A stretch of 39,313 bases of DNA from Chitinophagales bacterium 65-1 (GTDB taxonomy: Bacteria; Bacteroidota; Bacteroidia; Chitinophagales; Chitinophagaceae): positions 1 to 39,313 of the forward strand of contig MWYX01000023.1 in NCBI GenBank assembly GCA_002050465.1. The letters are read 5' to 3'. This document shows positions 34,506 to 39,313 of this stretch, piece by piece. Position 1 is the first letter of the stretch, and each line of letters opens with the position of its first letter. Made by a program: the position numbers and the translations under genes. Under the pieces are notes generated by a model. The model had not been told where the DNA came from. It did no database searches and saw nothing but the letters and a program-made list of their open reading frames with translations.

Positions 34506-36020
34506 GTGATAGATAAAAAAGAAAATATAGCAATTAAAACGAGTAATGACTTGTTCCCCGTTTTTTTAAAGCTTGAAAATCTTCGGCTGCTTATAATAGG
34601 AGGGGGGAAGGTTGCTTTGGAAAAATTGCATACAGTGTTACAAAATTCACCTGCCACACAAATTACAATGGTAGCTGTTGAGTTCGCCGAACCTACCCGT
34701 AAGGCAGCTTTACACCATCAAAATGTAACATTGGTTGAAAGAGCCTATGAGGCTTCTGATCTTGATAATGCGGATGTAATAATAATTGCAGTGGGCAATC
34801 CACAAACCAGTGAGCAGATCACTATTGGTGCACGTATAAAAGGGAAACTGGTTAATGTAGCCGACAAACCTGAATTATGTGATTTTTATCTTGGCTCCAT
34901 TGTTAAAAAAGGCAATCTCAAAATTGCTATATCAACTAATGGAAAATCTCCAACCATTGCCAAACGTTTAAAAGAAACGTTTAATGATTTATTACCGTCA
35001 GAACTTGATGAAGTATTAGATAATATGGAAGTGATAAGAAGTAAAATGAAAGGAGATTTTGCAACTAAAGTAAATAAGCTTAATAAGTTAACAAAAGTAC
35101 TTTATATAAATAATGGCTCGGAAACTTTTGCAGGAGAAAAGCGTTGGCGCAGGATTGCTACGTATTCCGTGCTTGCTTTCTTTTTTATGTTATTAGGACA
35201 CATTGTATTGTCATACATTCCTTTTGATGATCTGCAGAATAGTTTTGCAAATATTACCCGCAATCTTGATAGGGATTTTTACATTATGATAATAGCAGGT
35301 TTCGTAGCACAACTTATAGACGGGGCTCTGGGTATGGGTTATGGTGTTACCTGTACTACTTTTCTTTTATCAATTGGAATAAATCTTCCTGCTATAAGCG
35401 GCAGCATTCATACAGCAGAAATGTTTTCCAGTGCTGCCTCCGGATATAGCCATTATAAATTCGGTAATGTAAATAAAAAATTATTCAAGGCATTATTGAT
35501 ACCCGGCATAATAGGTGCAATTATGGGAGCATGGCTGTTATCTAAATTCGGAACTGAGCATGCGGGGTATATCCGGCCTATATTGGCTTCTTATACTTTA
35601 TTTTTAGGATTAAGAATTTTATTAAATGCATTCAAAAAAAACAAAGCAGCCACGAAAGTAAAACGGGTGGGATGGTTGGCGGGTGCCGGTGGATTTTTAG
35701 ATTCCTTTGGCGGAGGTGGCTGGGGGCCTTTGGTTACCAGTACTCTTATATCAAAAGGCCGGACGCCTAAATATGTGATCGGGACAGTAAGTGTTACTGA
35801 ATTTTTTGTTACCCTGGCAAGCGCTTTAACATTTTTCACACTGATAGGTCTTAGTCATTGGCAGGTTATAGTAGGATTAATAATAGGCGGTGTTGCTGCA
35901 GCACCAATAGCTGCAAGGCTTTCAGGAAAGCTGCCACTTAAGGCCATGTTTATTTCTGTAGGGGCATTAGTTATAATATGGAGTATCCGAATTTTATTGA
36001 AAGCGTTGGATGTTTTTTGA
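34506..36020 (+). CDS. Siroheme synthase (precorrin-2 dehydrogenase) fused to TauE/SafE-type transporter
   Basis: The N-terminal part (about residues 1-215) resembles the CysG/Met8 N-terminal module that oxidises precorrin-2 and inserts iron. It has NLRLLIIGGGKVALEKLHTV (NAD-binding), NVADKPELCDFYLGSIVKKGNLKIAISTNGKSPTIAKRLKE, and a short helical tail. The C-terminal part (about 225-504) has eight or so hydrophobic helices with GALGMGYGVTCTTFLL and GGFLDSFGGGGWGPLVTS, the repeated signature of TauE/SafE (TSUP) anion transporters. The start is GTG 34506, since no in-frame ATG precedes the conserved region. One chain thus couples siroheme production with sulfite or sulfate-type anion transport, the substrate being inferred from context. 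It lies 40 bases after cysI. Confidence 0.9.
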   Translation: MIDKKENIAIKTSNDLFPVFLKLENLRLLIIGGGKVALEKLHTVLQNSPATQITMVAVEFAEPTRKAALHHQNVTLVERAYEASDLDNADVIIIAVGNPQTSEQITIGARIKGKLVNVADKPELCDFYLGSIVKKGNLKIAISTNGKSPTIAKRLKETFNDLLPSELDEVLDNMEVIRSKMKGDFATKVNKLNKLTKVLYINNGSETFAGEKRWRRIATYSVLAFFFMLLGHIVLSYIPFDDLQNSFANITRNLDRDFYIMIIAGFVAQLIDGALGMGYGVTCTTFLLSIGINLPAISGSIHTAEMFSSAASGYSHYKFGNVNKKLFKALLIPGIIGAIMGAWLLSKFGTEHAGYIRPILASYTLFLGLRILLNAFKKNKAATKVKRVGWLAGAGGFLDSFGGGGWGPLVTSTLISKGRTPKYVIGTVSVTEFFVTLASALTFFTLIGLSHWQVIVGLIIGGVAAAPIAARLSGKLPLKAMFISVGALVIIWSIRILLKALDVF

Positions 36021-36052
36021 TTATTATAGCCGCATAAAAACTTTTCTATTGA

Positions 36053-36060
36053 TACCTTTG
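36053..36060 (+). promoter_or_regulatory. Possible -7 promoter element before metZ
   Basis: TACCTTTG matches TAnnTTTG, but no TTG/TTTG lies at the right distance upstream. It may drive separate expression of the sulfhydrylase gene with a leader of roughly 75 bases. Confidence 0.3.
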
Positions 36061-36142
36061 CAAAAAATTATTGGTTAAGATTACATGGAAAGTAATTATG
36101 AATAGATAATAAAAGATTTTTTGCATACAATTAATACTGATT

Positions 36143-37312
36143 ATGAAACTACATCCTGTTACAAAGGCGATAAGATTACAAACAGAGCGTACCAATGAAG
36201 GCGAGCATTCTACTCCATTATTCTTAACAAGCAGCTTTTGTTTTGATAACGCAGAAGATATGAGAGCTGCTTTTGCAGATGAAACCAATGACAATATTTA
36301 CAGCCGTTTTAGCAATCCCAGCGTAAATGAATTTATTGATAAAATGGTTATGCTGGAAGGAGCGGAGGCAGGTGTAGCCACTGCAACAGGAATGAGTGCA
36401 GTATTTGCCGCTTTTATGGCGTTATTAAAAAAAGGGGATCACCTTTTATCGTGTAATGCCGTTTTTGGAAGCACCCATAATATCATAAATAAATATTTAC
36501 CAAACTATGGTATTGAATGCAGCTATGTAAGTGCAGATAAACAAGAAGAATGGGAAGCCGCTATTAAGCCTAATACAAAAATGATATACCTGGAAACGCC
36601 CACAAATCCTGGGCTTGATATTGTTGATCTGGAGTTTGTGGGTGCAATGGCAAAAAAACATGATCTTATTTTAAATGTTGATAATTGTTTTGCAACCCCA
36701 TTAAACCAACGACCGGTTGATTATGGCGCACACCTTGTTTTACATTCTGCAACCAAGTGGATTGATGGACAGGGAAGAGTATTAGGAGGTATAATAGTTG
36801 GTAAGAAAGAATTGATACAGGACATTTATTTATTTGCCCGTAACACAGGCCCTGCCTTATCGCCATTTAATGCATGGGTGCTAAGCAAGAGTTTAGAAAC
36901 CCTGGATGTACGCATGGAACGTCATGCAAAGAATGCATTGCAAATTGCAACTGCATTGGAAAATCATCCTAAGATATCATGGTTAAAATATCCATATTTA
37001 AAAAGTCATCCGCAATATAATATTGCACTTAAGCAAATGAAAAATGGGGGCGGCATAGTTTGTTTTGAATTGAAAGGCGGCCTGGAGAGCGGTAGAAATT
37101 TTTTGAACAATCTGCAAATGCTATCTGTTACTGCTAATTTAGGTGACACAAGAAGTATTGCCTCTCACCCCGCAAGCACTACACATGGCAAACTTACCGA
37201 AGAAGAAAGACAGGAAGTGAATATTACTCCCGGGCTCATTCGTATTTCTGTCGGGTTAGAATATGCAGATGATATTCTAAATGATATTTTGCAAGCGTTG
37301 GAAAAATGCTGA
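36143..37312 (+). CDS. metZ: O-acyl-homoserine sulfhydrylase (MetZ-like)
   Basis: A PLP enzyme of the Cys/Met metabolism family that combines an acylhomoserine with sulfide to give homocysteine. The 389 residues show the family SRFSNPSVNEF, the GMSAVFAAFMALLKKGD phosphate-site region, ETPTNPG, and the cofactor lysine in HSATKWIDGQGRVLGG (about residue 205). The SATKWIDGQGR form is that of MetZ-type sulfhydrylases, though cystathionine gamma-synthase activity cannot be excluded. Lying after the sulfide-producing genes and with metX as supplier of O-acetylhomoserine, direct sulfhydrylation is the likely route. Confidence 0.88.
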   Translation: MKLHPVTKAIRLQTERTNEGEHSTPLFLTSSFCFDNAEDMRAAFADETNDNIYSRFSNPSVNEFIDKMVMLEGAEAGVATATGMSAVFAAFMALLKKGDHLLSCNAVFGSTHNIINKYLPNYGIECSYVSADKQEEWEAAIKPNTKMIYLETPTNPGLDIVDLEFVGAMAKKHDLILNVDNCFATPLNQRPVDYGAHLVLHSATKWIDGQGRVLGGIIVGKKELIQDIYLFARNTGPALSPFNAWVLSKSLETLDVRMERHAKNALQIATALENHPKISWLKYPYLKSHPQYNIALKQMKNGGGIVCFELKGGLESGRNFLNNLQMLSVTANLGDTRSIASHPASTTHGKLTEEERQEVNITPGLIRISVGLEYADDILNDILQALEKC

Positions 37313-37684
37313 TCGTTATTTTAGGGAAGAAAAATCTTTTGTTTACCAGCATTGTTATTTCATGGCATCATGGTGAAGTTACCCTGAGTTACTGTCCCAG
37401 CGGGGTTTTCATTTCCATAAAATGGAATCCATAATTAATAATTTGCGGAAATGAAACCCCGATGTTTGCTGAGCATTTAAATTTGATGTCAACCTTTACA
37501 ATAATTTAAAGTGCTTGCTGCCTCGGGGTTTCACGGTTAATATATTTAACTGTAACTGAATGCTGTGAAAATTTCGAGGAGACTTAATTTTCAACTGAGC
37601 ATTTGTACCGGGCTGGATGTTCAATGAATTCCCTGCCTTCTCAAATACTCGAACGTTGTACGCAACCCTTAGGCAACATTCCGT
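37313..37684. other. Intergenic region without a gene, with small repeats
   Basis: This gap separates the metabolic block from the restriction-modification-like pair. I see no credible reading frame. It contains the inverted repeat at 37401-37461, a third CGGGGTTTCA at about 37524-37534, and otherwise unremarkable AT-rich sequence. It may be the scar of an insertion. Confidence 0.5.
37401..37461. repeat. Inverted repeat CGGGGTTT(T)CATTTCC
   Basis: CGGGGTTTTCATTTCC (37401-37416) and GGAAATGAAACCCCG (37447-37461) are reverse complements apart from one missing A. They enclose 30 bases. There is no T-tract, so a plain terminator is doubtful. Confidence 0.7.
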
Positions 37685-38467
37685 TTAATAAGTAAGCAAC
37701 AGACGGTCAGACACGTTTTCATCTTCCAAGGTTTGACCTTCTAATTGAAAACGACGCAACATTGACCGACCACAATCAACAAATATTTCATTCTCAAAAA
37801 GTCCATCAGGAATAGGCAAATCACATAAGTAATTACCCGACTTTTTATTTCCATCAATGCTCAAAGCAACACGGACACCTTTTGATTTGACTTTATCAAT
37901 TTCTTTCAACAAATCTCCAAGACGAAAATCTTGTGCCCCATACAAAATGCCTTGACTATGTGAATAAGGAGGATCACAATAAATCAAATCACCTTCCTTT
38001 GCTTGTGCAAAGGCTTCTTTGTAATCTAAATGTTCAAAGGACACATTTTTTAATCTTGACTTCCAATCTTTAATACGAACAGCAAAACTTTCAACAGGTA
38101 TTGGAACATGGACACCGCAAGGTGTTGACATATAACCATCAGCTTTTCTAAATCTTACAATACCACCATAACATGACCTCGTTAGAAAAACAAAATCTGC
38201 TCCGTTAGGATTTTTATTGTATGCGGCTAAGACACTTTGATAAACTTCTTCTTTAGTTTCTTTGCCAATTCTATTTCTTCGTTGTGCATACCAATCAAGC
38301 AACCCTTTTGGATCGGTTGCTAATTTCTGCCAAATCTCAATTAATGGTTTGAAAGTATCAGATCCTAAACCATTGTTAGGGGCAACAGTCGCAAGGATTG
38401 CACCGCTTCCAAGAAAAGGTTCTATGTAACGTTTTATATCAGTCGGAAAATATCTTGTTATCTCCAC
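37685..38467 (-). CDS. Dam-family DNA adenine-N6 methyltransferase, probably N-terminally truncated
   Basis: The 260-residue product has the SAM-binding motif IEPFLGSGA (residues 15-23) and the catalytic motif IYCDPPYSHSQG (about residues 162-173), the order of D12-class (Dam-like) adenine methyltransferases. The usual N-terminal K-W-x-G-G-K motif is absent. From the GTG start at 38467 the frame is open for only seven more codons (INKQKFA) to a TAA at 38489-38491, which spans the edge of a ~100-bp repeat element. The missing segment was therefore probably replaced by the element. It lies downstream of a probable nuclease gene on the same strand. Recognition sequence unknown. Confidence 0.85.
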   Translation of the reverse strand: MEITRYFPTDIKRYIEPFLGSGAILATVAPNNGLGSDTFKPLIEIWQKLATDPKGLLDWYAQRRNRIGKETKEEVYQSVLAAYNKNPNGADFVFLTRSCYGGIVRFRKADGYMSTPCGVHVPIPVESFAVRIKDWKSRLKNVSFEHLDYKEAFAQAKEGDLIYCDPPYSHSQGILYGAQDFRLGDLLKEIDKVKSKGVRVALSIDGNKKSGNYLCDLPIPDGLFENEIFVDCGRSMLRRFQLEGQTLEDENVSDRLLLTY

Positions 38468-38490
38468 AGCAAACTTTTGCTTATTGATTT

Positions 38491-38593
38491 ATTGGGCGTT
38501 CCCCTGCGGGTCGGGCTTTCCGTTCCAAGTCCTCACGCTGACGCACATGGCTAACGCTTCGTTGCGGGCTTTCCACTTCAATCCCTAACGCAA
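38491..38593. repeat. ~100-bp structured repeat element between nuclease and methyltransferase genes
   Basis: It starts ATTGGGCGTTCCCC and ends CAATCCCTAACGC. The outer GCGTT (38496-38500) pairs with AACGC (38587-38591). Inside are two direct copies of CGGGCTTTCC (38512-38521 and 38565-38574). It is GC-rich compared with the rest and resembles a repeat type I associate with Bacteroidota genomes, from memory. It fills the space from the nuclease stop to the methyltransferase frame. Confidence 0.6.
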
Positions 38594-39301
38594 TTAGACC
38601 AAAACATCAAATTTCTGATGCTCTAATAAAGTTTCGTATTGTTTATTAAGAGCTTCATAATCCAAAAACTTTAGTCTTTCCTGAATTTCTTTGAAAGAAG
38701 AATATTTTATTTTTTTTTCATATTCTGTCCTTCGAGTTTTATCTGCTACTATTATCATTCTAACAAAAAAATCCTGAAGATCATTAAATTTTAAGAGCGA
38801 ATTTTGAATATCCGTTGAATGTTCTACTTCAAAAAAAGAATTGGGCATCTTTCGGTCATTAAACCAAATAACATCTATTGTTGAACTTCGCTGAATTAAA
38901 TTAGGATAAGAAAATTTTGGCAGTTCTTCTAAAGTTTTTAAATCTGATAGCTTAACATCAATGAATTTTTTGTTTTTATCTTGATGTGGAATAAACGTAT
39001 CAAAATGTTTTAATCTTCCAATTGTTAGTAGCAAGCCCTGATAGTAGCTATGGTTAAATTCTATAACTTCTTTTGAGTTTTTATTTCTTTCGGTTTCAGC
39101 GATAATTCCACGAGTTTCTATTTGTTTTTTATTCTGAAGTAATCCATACAAGCCCGGTTTTATTTTATAAATTTCAGGATTTTGCTGTACAATTCTTCTA
39201 ATAGTTGCAAAGGGAGTTTTTGTTCCCCAGGCGCAATCTTTGATTTTAAAAACTTCCTGATTAAGTTGACCTAAAGTTGCAACGCCCCCTAATCTCTCCA
39301 T
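38594..39301 (-). CDS. Probable restriction endonuclease with winged-helix N-terminus, possibly cut by the window edge
   Basis: The 235 visible residues begin with a helix-turn-helix-like region: GGVATLGQL, KTPFATIRRIVQ and KPGLYGL (about residues 5-53). A second domain holds IDVIWFND and FEVEHSTDIQNSLLKF (about residues 144-172), which resembles a PD-(D/E)xK-type nuclease core with the last Lys replaced by Glu. A nuclease next to a methyltransferase suggests a type II restriction-modification pair. The frame stays open through the last 12 bases of the window (V-I-Q-T before the first Met), so the true start may lie outside. Function rests on motif and context. Confidence 0.65.
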   Translation of the reverse strand: MERLGGVATLGQLNQEVFKIKDCAWGTKTPFATIRRIVQQNPEIYKIKPGLYGLLQNKKQIETRGIIAETERNKNSKEVIEFNHSYYQGLLLTIGRLKHFDTFIPHQDKNKKFIDVKLSDLKTLEELPKFSYPNLIQRSSTIDVIWFNDRKMPNSFFEVEHSTDIQNSLLKFNDLQDFFVRMIIVADKTRRTEYEKKIKYSSFKEIQERLKFLDYEALNKQYETLLEHQKFDVLV

Positions 39302-39313
39302 TGTCTGTATTAC

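Noticed and set aside
38491-38593. The repeat element as an integron attC site
   Set aside because: attC sites run from an RYYYAAC box at the 5' end to a GTTRRRY box at the 3' end. Here both strands show GTT first and AAC last, and the outer seven bases do not match the consensus.

Overview
The window looks like chromosomal DNA of a Bacteroidota bacterium, probably near Chitinophagaceae (the family is inference). It is AT-rich. Promoters fit the Bacteroidota TTTG/TAnnTTTG pattern, Shine-Dalgarno sequences are almost absent, and the his genes run hisG-D-C-B-H-A-F-IE. Short GC-rich palindromes of types common in this phylum are scattered through it. Nearly everything up to base 37312 is amino-acid, nitrogen or sulfur assimilation.

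Layout. 1-703: a small membrane protein, then a tRNA-Gly/tRNA-Leu unit with a decayed tRNA-like copy in front. 745-2046 (minus): metX behind a SAM-I riboswitch and its terminator. 2103-9472 (plus): a complete histidine operon behind a His-rich leader peptide and terminator. 9475-14424 (minus): thrA-thrB-thrC behind a Thr/Ile-rich leader peptide. 14539-17118 (plus): PEP carboxylase, which replenishes oxaloacetate for the aspartate family. 17303-26131 (minus): a nitrogen block of porin, ammonium transporter and both glutamate synthase subunits. 26352-37312 (plus): a sulfate-assimilation run from APS reductase through ATP sulfurylase, siroheme synthesis and sulfite reductase to a homoserine-ester sulfhydrylase. 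That enzyme joins the sulfide to the MetX product, so the two ends of the window belong to one methionine pathway. 37685-39301 (minus): a restriction-modification-like pair, the one accessory block.

Regulation stands out. Four amino-acid pathways here each have a cis-acting leader: SAM-I (Met), a His-codon leader, a Thr/Ile-codon leader and, least expected, a 20-residue peptide with five Cys before cysH. Two copies of a palindrome, TACCCTACT-N5-AGTAGA, sit in the sulfur cluster, one over the cysH promoter and one just before the uroporphyrinogen methyltransferase gene.

Two structural oddities deserve attention. First, cysH carries an in-frame 615-bp tandem duplication differing at two bases, giving a double-core APS reductase. 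Second, short palindromic repeats lie inside coding sequence (hisB, hisF, gltD, cysI) or supply the last codons and stop of genes (thrB, gltB). They also occur within a tRNA-like copy and a riboswitch helix. A ~100-bp element sits exactly where the N-terminus of the DNA methyltransferase should begin.
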